From: Chitinophagaceae bacterium
Lineage (GTDB): Bacteria > Bacteroidota > Bacteroidia > Chitinophagales > Chitinophagaceae
DNA length: 64,000 nt
NCBI GenBank assembly: GCA_016710165.1
Contig: JADJLJ010000001.1
Coordinates: forward strand, 2,293,668-2,357,667
Direction: 5' to 3'
The notes under the pieces were generated by a model. The model was not told where the DNA came from. It saw nothing but the letters and a program-made list of their open reading frames with translations, and searched no databases. The position numbers and the translations under genes are program-made. Numbering within the stretch: position 1 is the first letter of the stretch; each line of letters begins with the position of its first letter. Of this stretch, positions 52,326 through 60,327 are shown piece by piece.

Positions 52326-53339
52326 TTACTTGATTGTTCTTGTATAAATATATCCATCCGAGCTTGCAATATATACCCTGCTTTGCAGATCATAAACTGC
52401 TACATCATAAATGGCATTGAACATGTTTGAGGGGAACAAATCATCTGTATAGTTGTCCCATGTAACACCAAAATCACGTGAAATGTAAACACCCCCATAA
52501 TAGGAGCTTACAAAAATGTATTTTCCGTCAGATGTGGAATTTATAGACGTTATATATGCAGTATCAACCATTCCGGTATTCACTTTCGACCAGTTATAAG
52601 CACTGGTACCCAATTGCGCTCTATAAAGACCCTTTTCAATTGTTCCGGCATATATGTGCGTGCCGCCGGCCGTGCCTTTTCCCGGAATATGCAAAGCATT
52701 TACCTCGGGCAAAGCAGGCATGCCGCTCATGATCGTGGTATAATTAGCTCCGCCATCCGCCGAAACAAACATGCCATATGTACCCCCGGCATAGATCCGC
52801 TTCCCGCTACTTGTAGGGTTGTCGTCTGTAAATGCATATATGATAAAGGGAGAAATAGTACCCCAAATACTGCCATTGTTAGTAGCGGTACTGTAATAAT
52901 CGTAAGCGTTGTCTGCAGCCATAATCGTTGTGCCGCTTACATACATATCCCATGCGTCTCTTGAACTATCAAAAGGGAAAACGTATTGTTTAAAAGGAGC
53001 CCAAGAACCCGCCGGGGTCAGCGAGTAAATACCATGATCTATGCCAAGGGCAAAAACAATATTGTCTGTGGATACACCAAAACCCTGGATATTGACACCG
53101 TTTGGAAGACCCGAACTGAAGTGGGTCCAGTTTTGTCCCCCATCCATTGAACGGTATACCCCATCATTAACGGTGCCAGCATACATCACACCATTTGTTA
53201 TAAATAATTTTTCAGGAATGGCGGAAAAGAAAGGAATACCACTGCTGGACTTTGTCCATTTTTCAACATTCTCCAGTTTCTTACCGCAGCTATACAAAGC
53301 AACGGCAATCAGTAATATATAATATGATTTGAACTTCAT
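52326..53339 (-). CDS. Beta-propeller lipoprotein (BNR/sialidase-like repeats)
   Basis: 337 residues. MKFKSYYILLIAVALYSC is a lipoprotein signal (lipobox ALYSC). Propeller-type repeats include YRSMDGGQNWTHFSSG, VSADGGANYTTIMSG and ISRDFGVTWDNYTDD, with MYAGTVNDGVY and IYAGTIEKGLY strands between. Such lipoproteins are surface-exposed in Bacteroidota, but no enzyme residue is recognised, so binding or a structural role is likely. The gene is flanked on both sides by repeated modules X and Y, which suggests local duplication or insertion around it. Confidence 0.78.
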   Translation of the reverse strand: MKFKSYYILLIAVALYSCGKKLENVEKWTKSSSGIPFFSAIPEKLFITNGVMYAGTVNDGVYRSMDGGQNWTHFSSGLPNGVNIQGFGVSTDNIVFALGIDHGIYSLTPAGSWAPFKQYVFPFDSSRDAWDMYVSGTTIMAADNAYDYYSTATNNGSIWGTISPFIIYAFTDDNPTSSGKRIYAGGTYGMFVSADGGANYTTIMSGMPALPEVNALHIPGKGTAGGTHIYAGTIEKGLYRAQLGTSAYNWSKVNTGMVDTAYITSINSTSDGKYIFVSSYYGGVYISRDFGVTWDNYTDDLFPSNMFNAIYDVAVYDLQSRVYIASSDGYIYTRTIK

Positions 53340-53449
53340 GTGAATGACGTTTTATCAAGGTTACATAAATATAAATTTTATTATTGAGGATTCAAAGCAT
53401 TGGAGGCGATAACGAAAGGTCTATTTATATATGTGATAGCGTGGCTATA

Positions 53450-53490
53450 AGATTAAAATCTAAAAACCAAAGCATCCTTGTTAGAGACTG
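53450..53490. repeat. Module Y, copy B
   Basis: AGAT-taaa-ATCT then AAACCAAAGCATCCTTGT, matching 52267-52310. Stem bases differ from copy A but pair in both, so the hairpin is kept. Confidence 0.55.
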
Positions 53491-53558
53491 GAGAAGGTCA
53501 AAATTCTGCTTATTCTGCGGGAACACAAAAACCCCAAGCATTGCTGCCGAGGTCTTGG

Positions 53559-53656
53559 TCCCGATACATATCGGGACGACACCAGCCCGCCCTTGATGAC
53601 CTTGGTCGGACGGGAATTTTCAGTCACGTTGCTCTACCGACTGAGCTACCGCACTA
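53559..53656 (-). pseudogene. Broken tRNA-Phe copy carrying element X (copy B)
   Basis: Read on the minus strand, GTGCGGTAGCTCAGTCGGTA then GAGCAACGTGACTGAAAA matches the acceptor, D-arm and GAA anticodon loop of the intact tRNA-Phe at 53731-53803. After the anticodon the gene is replaced by element X, which includes TCCCGATA-ca-TATCGGGA (53559-53576). The T-arm and 3' acceptor are gone, so it cannot be charged. The flanking AACCCCAAGCATTGCTGCCG also parallels the leader of the intact copy, so this is a tandem duplicate that was interrupted. Confidence 0.65.
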
Positions 53657-53730
53657 TTGAATATTGAACAAGTAACAAGGAATTAAGAATGGTAAAATGC
53701 AAAAAACCCCAACATTTCTGCCGGGGTTTG

Positions 53731-53803
53731 TGGTGTGGGGCGGGATTGAACCGCCGACACAAGGATTTTCAGTCCTTTGCTCTACCAACTGAGCTACCGC
53801 ACC
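53731..53803 (-). tRNA. tRNA-Phe (GAA anticodon)
   Basis: 73 bases. 5' GGTGCGGTAGCTCAGTTGGT then AGAGCAAAGGACTGAAAATC shows the D-arm and the anticodon loop CTGAAAA (GAA); TTGTGTCGGCGGTTCAATCC is the variable region and T-arm. Anticodon stem AAGGA/TCCTT pairs. The acceptor stem has one mismatch (C5 with A68), and CCA is not encoded. The broken copy lies 75 bases downstream. Confidence 0.9.
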
Positions 53804-53946
53804 ATCCGAATTTCGAACAAGGAACAAGGAATGCTGAATGTCGAAATGGGCAGCAAAAATAAGGAAAATACCTGCTTGAAAAACTAAAAAAGGGAAAAAT
53901 GTTCAATATTCAGTTTTCAATTTCTTTGAGTGTTGTAATGGGTCCT

Positions 53947-56208
53947 TTAGTTCCCGTATTCGCATAAGAACTTGATCCGCATGAGTTTTAGCTGTTCCCA
54001 GTTGAAATTACTGTCGGCCAGCTCTTCCAGGGCCACCTGGAGGGAAGAGGTTTCGCAGTTCTTGAAATAATCCATTATCTCGTCCTGCTCGTATTCATCC
54101 ACCATCTCATCGATGGCATAATCCAGGTTTAACTTGGTGCCGCTTGCCACAATGGTCTCCATTTCTTCCAGCAATTCATCAATACGCAGGTCACGGGTTT
54201 TGGCCACGGTCTCCAGCGGGATCTTTTTATCTACGTTCTGAATGATGAATATCTTGTTGTTGTTACGGTTCACCACGCTCTTCATCACAAAATCATCGGG
54301 GCGTATGATATCATTCTCTGCAACATATTCTGCGATCAGTTCAATGAAAGGCTTCCCATACTTTGCCGCCTTGCCCTTGCTTACACCGCTTATCTTTTCC
54401 AACTCGGCCATAGTGGTGGGATACATGGTTGCCATATCGATCAGGCTGTTCTCCAAAAAAATAACAAAGGGCGGCAGCTTCTTTTCTTTGGCAACTTTTT
54501 TCCGAAGGTCTTTCAGCAATTCCACCAGTTTTTCATCAGCCGCACCGGCATCCGAACCGGAAGTTTCTGCTTCTTCATCATCTGCATTGGCTTCTTCAAA
54601 CAGGTTATTCATCACAATTTTGAAAGAGACAGGCTTCTTTAAAAAAGCCTCCCCTTTTTTTGTGATCTTCAGCAGGCCGTATTCCACGATATCCTTTTCG
54701 ATCAACCCGGCCAGCAACATCTGGCGGATAAGACTGTTCCAGTGATGATTGTCCTTATCGTTGCCGCTGGCAAAAACAGCCAGCTCTTCGTGGCGGTACA
54801 TTTTTACCTGCGGCGTTGCCTTGCCGGCAAGGATCAGCAACACATATTCAACAGGGAACTGTTCGCCCAGCGCCTTCACCACCTTTAAAACAGTTACCGC
54901 ACTGTCCTTTGCTTCTGTTTTTTCTTTCGGGTTAAGACAATTATCGCAATGGCCGCAGCTTTCACTATCGTCGTAATGCTCACCGAAATAATGCAACAGC
55001 ACTTTTCTGCGGCACACACTCGTTTCTGCATACGCCACCGTTTCGTTTATCAGCTGTGCTCCCACTTCACGCTCACTGAGCGGTTTGTCCCTCATCAGGT
55101 GTTCCAGCTTGGCCACATCTTTATGCGAATAGTAAAGGATACACTTTCCTTCCAGCCCGTCCCTTCCGCCACGCCCCGTTTCCTGGTAATAATTTTCAAT
55201 GGATTTTGGAATGTTGTAGTGAATGACAAAACGGATATCGGGTTTGTCAATACCCATACCAAATGCAATGGTGGCAACAATTACGTCCACGTCCTCGTTC
55301 AGGAACTGGTCCTGTCTTTCTGACCTTAATTTGCTGTCGAGTCCCGCATGATAAGAAACAGCCTTAATGCCGTTCGCCATCAGCATCTTTGCCAGCTCCT
55401 CGGTTGTTTTGCGGTTGAGGGTATAAATGATCCCGCTCTTGTTCTTATGCAGCTGGATGAAACGTACAATACTTTTATTGGTCTGCTCCAGGTTTATCTT
55501 CGGCTGGATCTCATAATAGAGATTGGGCCTGTTGAATGAAGAGATGAATATTTTTGGCTTGCGCAACCCCAGGTTCTTAACGATGTCGCTTTGCACTTTA
55601 GGCGTAGCGGTCGCTGTTAATGCGATCACCGGTATCTTATCATCGATCAGGTCCATCATTTCTCTTAACCTCCGGTATTCGGGCCGGAAATCATGGCCCC
55701 ATTCTGAGATACAGTGTGCTTCATCCACGGCAAAGAAAGAGATCTTCAACCCTTTGAAAAAAGAGATGTTCTCTTCTTTCGTCATGGTTTCGGGCGCTAC
55801 ATAAAGCATTTTTGTCTTCCCGGTTGTCAGGTCATCCTTCACCACTTTTTGCTGCCCTTTATTTAAGGTGCTGTTTAAAAAGTGGGCCACATCTTCCTTG
55901 CTGCTGTAGCTGCGAACCAGGTCAACCTGGTTTTTCATCAAAGCGATCAATGGAGAAACGATGATGGCCACGCCATCGCTGATGATGGCAGGCAACTGGT
56001 AGCATAAACTTTTACCGCCACCGGTAGGCATGATCACAAAAGTGTCATTGCCATTGAGGAGGCTGTTAATGATCTCCTCCTGCGGCTCTTTAAAACCATC
56101 AAAGCCAAAATGATCCTGAAGCTGAACAGTCAGTTCACTGTGTGTGTTTTTTGTCGCCCCTTTCTTTGCAGTCCTGGCAGCCGGTTGTTTTATATTGGAT
56201 TTAGCCAT
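53947..56208 (-). CDS. recQ: ATP-dependent DNA helicase RecQ
   Basis: 753 residues. RecQ unwinds DNA in recombination and fork repair. Walker A MPTGGGKSLCYQLP, DEAH box AVDEAHCISEWGHDFRPEY, motif VI YYQETGRGGRDG, zinc cysteines CRRKVLLHYFG with CGHCDNC, the RQC winged helix, and HRDC (LVELLKDLRKKVAKEKKLPP, FVIFLENSLIDMATMYPTTM) are in order. A C-terminal HTH_40-like region (~640-750) extends beyond E. coli RecQ (~610), typical of Bacteroidota. The N-terminal ~25 residues are basic and Ala/Lys-rich. The 12-kb-distant Pif1-like helicase shares the HRDC/HTH_40 ending. Confidence 0.93.
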   Translation of the reverse strand: MAKSNIKQPAARTAKKGATKNTHSELTVQLQDHFGFDGFKEPQEEIINSLLNGNDTFVIMPTGGGKSLCYQLPAIISDGVAIIVSPLIALMKNQVDLVRSYSSKEDVAHFLNSTLNKGQQKVVKDDLTTGKTKMLYVAPETMTKEENISFFKGLKISFFAVDEAHCISEWGHDFRPEYRRLREMMDLIDDKIPVIALTATATPKVQSDIVKNLGLRKPKIFISSFNRPNLYYEIQPKINLEQTNKSIVRFIQLHKNKSGIIYTLNRKTTEELAKMLMANGIKAVSYHAGLDSKLRSERQDQFLNEDVDVIVATIAFGMGIDKPDIRFVIHYNIPKSIENYYQETGRGGRDGLEGKCILYYSHKDVAKLEHLMRDKPLSEREVGAQLINETVAYAETSVCRRKVLLHYFGEHYDDSESCGHCDNCLNPKEKTEAKDSAVTVLKVVKALGEQFPVEYVLLILAGKATPQVKMYRHEELAVFASGNDKDNHHWNSLIRQMLLAGLIEKDIVEYGLLKITKKGEAFLKKPVSFKIVMNNLFEEANADDEEAETSGSDAGAADEKLVELLKDLRKKVAKEKKLPPFVIFLENSLIDMATMYPTTMAELEKISGVSKGKAAKYGKPFIELIAEYVAENDIIRPDDFVMKSVVNRNNNKIFIIQNVDKKIPLETVAKTRDLRIDELLEEMETIVASGTKLNLDYAIDEMVDEYEQDEIMDYFKNCETSSLQVALEELADSNFNWEQLKLMRIKFLCEYGN

Positions 56209-56333
56209 AATTGTTGCTCAACACTGAATTTTCCTTACCCGTTTTTTGAGGGGTTGCGAAGTTAACCTAAATCAACAGCCGAATCAAACCCAATAAGGAA
56301 AAACAGCGTTTTTTTAACGAATATTTCAATCAC

Positions 56334-56356
56334 TTAAGTTAATCAAATTAACTTAA
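56334..56356. promoter_or_regulatory. Palindrome between recQ and kdsD
   Basis: TTAAGTTAAT-caa-ATTAACTTAA is a perfect 10-bp inverted repeat in the gap between divergent recQ and kdsD, ~64 bases upstream of the kdsD -33 box. It could be an operator; there is no T-tract for either strand. Confidence 0.4.
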
Positions 56357-56419
56357 CCGGCAAAAAATAAGGCAATAAAAAACAGGGTGTTTCAACCCCG
56401 CCGCTTCAAAATTTCCTTC

Positions 56420-56450
56420 TTTGCATTCTGAATGATTTAAAGTAGGTTTG
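56420..56450 (+). promoter_or_regulatory. Bacteroidota promoter (TTTG-N19-TAGGTTTG) of kdsD
   Basis: TTTG at 56420-56423, 19 bases, TAGGTTTG at 56443-56450. Both boxes and spacing match. ATG 56462 lies 11 bases downstream. Confidence 0.75.
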
Positions 56451-56461
56451 CGCCATTGCTG

Positions 56462-57427
56462 ATGAACAAAGAAAAGATCATACGGGTAGCACTTGGTACA
56501 ATTGAAACAGAGACCAATGCTGTGAACGGGCTGAAGGAGTTCATCAACGCAGATTTTGTGAAAGCGGCCGAACAGGTCGCCCGGTCGAAAGGGAGGCTGA
56601 TCGTAAGCGGCATCGGCAAGAGCGCCATCATTGCGCAAAAGATAGTTGCCACACTCAACAGTACCGGAACCCCCTCTGTTTTCATGCATGCTGCCGACGC
56701 CATCCATGGCGACCTGGGCATGATACAGGCCGACGACATTGTTCTGCTGATAAGCAAGAGCGGCGACAGCCCCGAAATAAAAGTATTGGCCCCGCTGGTT
56801 AAAAACTTTGGCAACACCCTCATCGGCATGGTAGGCAACATGCAGTCTTACCTGGCACAGCATAGTGATATTGTTTTAAACAGCACGGTTGAACAGGAAG
56901 CCTGCCCGAATAATCTTGCTCCCACCAGCAGCACCACCGCACAAATGGTGATGGGGGATGCGCTGGCTGTTTGCCTGATGGAGCTAAAAGGATTCGGCAG
57001 CGGTGATTTTGCAAAATATCATCCGGGCGGAACCCTGGGAAAAAGACTGTACCTGCGTGTGGAAGACCTGGCGGCACAAAATGCAAAACCGAAAGTATTA
57101 CCCGGGGCAACCCTTAAAGAGGTGATCGTGGAAATGACAGAGAAGAGGCTGGGAGCAACAGCAGTGGTGGATGAGAAAAATAATATTTTAGGTATAATAA
57201 CCGATGGCGACCTGCGGAGGATGCTGGAGAAGACAGACAGTTTTAAGAACCTGCAGGCGAAAGACATCATGAGCAGCAGACCGAAAACGATCGGGTCAGA
57301 CGTGCTGGCAGTGCTGGCGCTGGAAGAGATGCGGAACATCGGCATCAGCCAGCTATTGGTGGAACAGAACGGGGTCTATGCCGGCATCATCCATTTACAC
57401 GACCTGGTAAAAGAGGGTATCATATAA
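56462..57427 (+). CDS. kdsD: D-arabinose-5-phosphate isomerase (KpsF/GutQ/KdsD family)
   Basis: 321 residues. KdsD isomerises ribulose-5-phosphate to arabinose-5-phosphate, the first step to KDO of lipopolysaccharide. An SIS domain holds VSGIGKSAIIAQKIVATLNS, LLISKSGDSPEI and SSTTAQMVMGDALAVCLMEL then KYHPGGTLGKRLYLRV; two CBS domains follow (GATAVVDEKNNILGIITDGD, ISQLLVEQNGVYAGIIHLHD). The in-frame TTG at 56456 is less likely than ATG 56462. manC follows by 8 bases, so the two form an operon with the next aminotransferase. Confidence 0.93.
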   Translation: MNKEKIIRVALGTIETETNAVNGLKEFINADFVKAAEQVARSKGRLIVSGIGKSAIIAQKIVATLNSTGTPSVFMHAADAIHGDLGMIQADDIVLLISKSGDSPEIKVLAPLVKNFGNTLIGMVGNMQSYLAQHSDIVLNSTVEQEACPNNLAPTSSTTAQMVMGDALAVCLMELKGFGSGDFAKYHPGGTLGKRLYLRVEDLAAQNAKPKVLPGATLKEVIVEMTEKRLGATAVVDEKNNILGIITDGDLRRMLEKTDSFKNLQAKDIMSSRPKTIGSDVLAVLALEEMRNIGISQLLVEQNGVYAGIIHLHDLVKEGII

Positions 57428-57435
57428 TCTGATTT

Positions 57436-58518
57436 ATGAACAAAAACAACTACGTAGCCATAATGGCCGGGGGCATTGGCAGCAGGTTTTGGCCAATGAG
57501 CCGTACAGATTTTCCCAAACAATTCATTGATATATTAAATGCCGGGCGAACACTTATCCAGTCAACCTACGACCGGTTTGCCAAATTCATTCCGGCGGAT
57601 AATATTTATGTGGTAACGTCGGAACAATACAAAGACATTGTTGCAAAACAACTGCCCGAACTGCCTCACGGAAATATCCTGTGTGAGCCTTCCCGGAAAA
57701 ATACGGCGCCCTGTGTTGCCTACATCTCTTATAAGCTGCAGTTGCTGAACCCTGATGCCAACCTGATCTGTGCTCCCTCCGACCACCTGATCACAGACGA
57801 AGAAGGGTTTAAAGAAGTATGCACGGCCGCATTGAAATTCACGGCGCACATCAAAGCCCTGGTAACACTGGGGATAAAACCAACATACCCCAACACCGGC
57901 TATGGCTATATTCAATACGAGCCGCACAAAGTGGATGACAATGTTTATAAAGTAAAAACATTTACCGAAAAGCCCGACCTGGAACTGGCAAAGACCTTTA
58001 TTACCAGCGGTGATTTTTTGTGGAACGCCGGCATATTTGTGTGGCAGGTCAGGAACATCATCAAGGCATTTGAAAAATACCTGCCCGAAATGGCAGAGGT
58101 TTTTGAAGCGGAAAAAAGCCACTTCAACACCCGGAAAGAAAAGGATGCCATTGAACGCATCTACCCGCAATGTGTGAACATATCCATTGATTACGGCGTA
58201 ATGGAAAAGGCAGATAATGTGTACATCATCCCTTCCTCTTTTGGCTGGAGCGACCTGGGCACCTGGGCCAGCACCTATGATAACCTGGAAAAAGATTACC
58301 TCGGCAATGCGGTTGCCGGCGACAATGTAATGGTGATCGATGCCACCAACAACATGGTGCATGCCGACAACAACAAACTATTGGTGCTGCAGGGCCTCGA
58401 TGAATTTGTAGTGGTGGACACCCACGATGTGCTGCTTATCTGCAAAAAAGACAAAGAGCAGGAGATAAAGGAATATGTGGCCGAGATAAAACGCAACAAA
58501 GGCGATAAGTTCATTTAA
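57436..58518 (+). CDS. manC: Mannose-1-phosphate guanylyltransferase
   Basis: 360 residues, single nucleotidyltransferase domain without the C-terminal isomerase cupin of two-domain ManC. It makes GDP-mannose from mannose-1-phosphate and GTP for surface glycans. Visible: the nucleotide-binding AIMAGGIGSRFWPMSRTDFP (GGxGSR), EPSRKNTAPC, CAPSDHLI, GYGYIQYE, FTEKP and SFGWSDLGTW. It starts 8 bases after kdsD and is followed by an aminotransferase 11 bases later, so all three are probably one transcript. Start ATG at 57436. Confidence 0.94.
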   Translation: MNKNNYVAIMAGGIGSRFWPMSRTDFPKQFIDILNAGRTLIQSTYDRFAKFIPADNIYVVTSEQYKDIVAKQLPELPHGNILCEPSRKNTAPCVAYISYKLQLLNPDANLICAPSDHLITDEEGFKEVCTAALKFTAHIKALVTLGIKPTYPNTGYGYIQYEPHKVDDNVYKVKTFTEKPDLELAKTFITSGDFLWNAGIFVWQVRNIIKAFEKYLPEMAEVFEAEKSHFNTRKEKDAIERIYPQCVNISIDYGVMEKADNVYIIPSSFGWSDLGTWASTYDNLEKDYLGNAVAGDNVMVIDATNNMVHADNNKLLVLQGLDEFVVVDTHDVLLICKKDKEQEIKEYVAEIKRNKGDKFI

Positions 58519-58529
58519 AACTTTTCTGT

Positions 58530-59678
58530 TTGATCCCCATAATAAAAAGCAAACTGCCGGAAGTTGGTACCACCATTTTTACGGTAATGAGTGTGCTGGC
58601 TGCCGAACATAAGGCCATCAACCTTGGCCAGGGCTTTCCCGACTACCCGATGAATGAAGAACTGATCGCCTTGGTGAACAAAGCCATGCTTGACGGGCAC
58701 AACCAGTATGTGCACATGGCGGGCTTGCCAAAACTGCGGGAAGTGCTGGCAGAAAAGATAGAAGGCCTTTACGCTACAAAGACCGATCCCGAAACAGAGA
58801 TCACTATCACACCCGGCGGCACCTACGCTATTTATACAGCGCTTACCAACTTACTGCAGCCCGGGGATGAAGTGATCGTTTTTGAACCGGCCTACGACAG
58901 CTATATCCCCAACATTGAGATCAACGGGGGTATTCCCGTGCTTATCCCGCTTGTGTACCCGGATTATAAGATCGACTGGGAGCTGGTGAAGCAGAAGATC
59001 TCTCCCAAAACAAAACTCATCATGCTCAATACGCCGCACAATCCATCGGGAAGCGTGTTAGGCGCCGGCGATATTGAACAATTGCGCAGCATCGTAAAAG
59101 GCACGGGCATTTTTATTTTAAGCGATGAGGTATATGAGCACCTGATCTTCGACGGCATGAAACACGAAAGCATGCTGCGTTACCCGGACCTGTATGAAAG
59201 AAGCTTTGTTTGTTTTTCTTTTGGAAAGGTATACGACTGTACGGGATGGAAGCTTGGTTACTGTGTGGCGCCACCGGCGCTGATGAAGGAATTCCGGAAG
59301 GTGCACCAGTTCAACTGTTTCAGCTGCAACAGCCCGGTGCAGGTTGCACTGGCAGAATTCCTGAAAAAGAAAGAAAACTATTTACAGCTTGGCACATTCC
59401 TGCAAAAGAAGCGGGATCATTTCCAGGAGCTGATGAAGCAAACAAGATTAAAACCACTCCCGTCCCACGGAAGTTATTTCCAGTTGTACAGTTATGCAGG
59501 CATCAGCGAAGAGAACGAAAGGGATTTTGCCATCCGGGTAACAAAGGAATACGGCGTGGCGGCCATACCCACTTCTGTTTTTTATAAGAGCGGGGAAGAT
59601 AATAAAGTGCTGCGGTTTTGTTTTTCCAAAAAAGAATCTACGCTGGAAGAAGCAGCTAACAGGTTGATGAAACTTTGA
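58530..59678 (+). CDS. Methionine aminotransferase-like PLP enzyme
   Basis: 382 residues, fold-type I aminotransferase. The N-terminal SKLPEVGTTIFTVMSVLAAE then NLGQGFPDYPMN is typical of the methionine/kynurenine aminotransferase group (YbdL-like). TPGGTYAIYTALTN, LNTPHNPSGSVL with the Asn, SDEVYEHLIFD and the PLP lysine in FSFGKVYDCTGWKLGYC are visible. The start is TTG at 58530; no ATG in frame gives the conserved N-terminus. The last gene of the kdsD-manC unit; no metabolic link is obvious, but shared transcription is likely. Confidence 0.85.
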   Translation: MIPIIKSKLPEVGTTIFTVMSVLAAEHKAINLGQGFPDYPMNEELIALVNKAMLDGHNQYVHMAGLPKLREVLAEKIEGLYATKTDPETEITITPGGTYAIYTALTNLLQPGDEVIVFEPAYDSYIPNIEINGGIPVLIPLVYPDYKIDWELVKQKISPKTKLIMLNTPHNPSGSVLGAGDIEQLRSIVKGTGIFILSDEVYEHLIFDGMKHESMLRYPDLYERSFVCFSFGKVYDCTGWKLGYCVAPPALMKEFRKVHQFNCFSCNSPVQVALAEFLKKKENYLQLGTFLQKKRDHFQELMKQTRLKPLPSHGSYFQLYSYAGISEENERDFAIRVTKEYGVAAIPTSVFYKSGEDNKVLRFCFSKKESTLEEAANRLMKL

Positions 59679-59754
59679 ACGTTTCAAACGTTGCAAGGTT
59701 TCAACGTTCTCACACCCCAAACGCTTCCGTTTTTTGGCCTCCGGCCAACAGCCG

Positions 59755-59838
59755 TAGTAACCACAGATTCGCACAGATCTTTTCACAGATGGCCACAGAT
59801 AATCTGTGAATCAATCCGATTAAATCTGTGGTAAAATC
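59755..59838. repeat. CACAGAT/ATCTGTG dispersed-repeat-like region
   Basis: AACCACAGATTCGCACAGAT, CACAGATGGCCACAGATAAT and ATCTGTGAATC, TAAATCTGTGG alternate in both orientations. Upstream at ~59681-59712 are AACGTTTCAAACGTT and GGTTTCAACGTT, and TTGGCC-tcc-GGCCAA is between. The 160-base gap is thus made of short repeats and has no gene. Confidence 0.55.
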
Positions 59839-59839
59839 C

Positions 59840-60289
59840 TCATACCCCAAACTGCCTCAAATGATGATCCAGGTGTTTGTACATCGCCTGCCCCCACTGC
59901 TGCTGCGTGAAAGATCCAAACATAGGATGCGGAAATTTTCCAACATTGCCAGGGCCCAGCGAATAGAATTTATTGGCCAGGCCCAAAAGCTCCTGCTTCT
60001 CTTTTTCAAAATCCCGCTCGCCGGTAATTTTAAAATTAGGGGCCGTTGGTAAATTGGGTTTCCAGGGCTCGTCGTTATAGAGCTTTGATTTTATCATCCA
60101 GCCTACCAACAACCCCAGAAAACTCCGGGGCATTTTCTTATCACTCAGCGGCACGTTGAATGCTTCTTTGCAATGCGCCAGCATCTGTGCCACATTCATC
60201 TTGCCCCATTGCCTTTCTGAAGAAGGAGCCAGCGAATTCATTCGCCGGGTGACCTCATCATAAACATCTTTGTCAAATAAATTCTTCAT
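59840..60289 (-). CDS. DUF1569 (DinB-like) family protein, second copy
   Basis: 149 residues. WGKMNVAQMLAHCKEAFNVP near the N-terminus and HLDHHLRQFGV at the C-terminus match the DUF1569 fold, as in the gene at 4167-4634. It differs in having a FLGLLVGWMIKSKLYN segment. No function is known. The frame is open to 60355, but that part lies in the 3' gap after the amylase gene and is not family-like, so the ATG at 60289 (MKNLFDKDVYDEVTRRMN) is used. The amylase stop is 38 bases upstream on the same strand, so read-through is possible. Confidence 0.75.
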   Translation of the reverse strand: MKNLFDKDVYDEVTRRMNSLAPSSERQWGKMNVAQMLAHCKEAFNVPLSDKKMPRSFLGLLVGWMIKSKLYNDEPWKPNLPTAPNFKITGERDFEKEKQELLGLANKFYSLGPGNVGKFPHPMFGSFTQQQWGQAMYKHLDHHLRQFGV

Positions 60290-60327
60290 CTGCAGGGATT
60301 TCGTTAAAGATAAAAAACAACCGCTAC

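Noticed and set aside
52326..53339. Genomic island at tRNA-Phe
   Set aside because: Repeats flank a single lipoprotein gene, but there is no integrase, transposase or clear attachment-site pair.
57562..58362. A 266-codon open frame antisense to manC
   Set aside because: It has no family-like motif, is fully inside a well-supported gene, and has shadow-type composition rich in Val/Phe/Gly.
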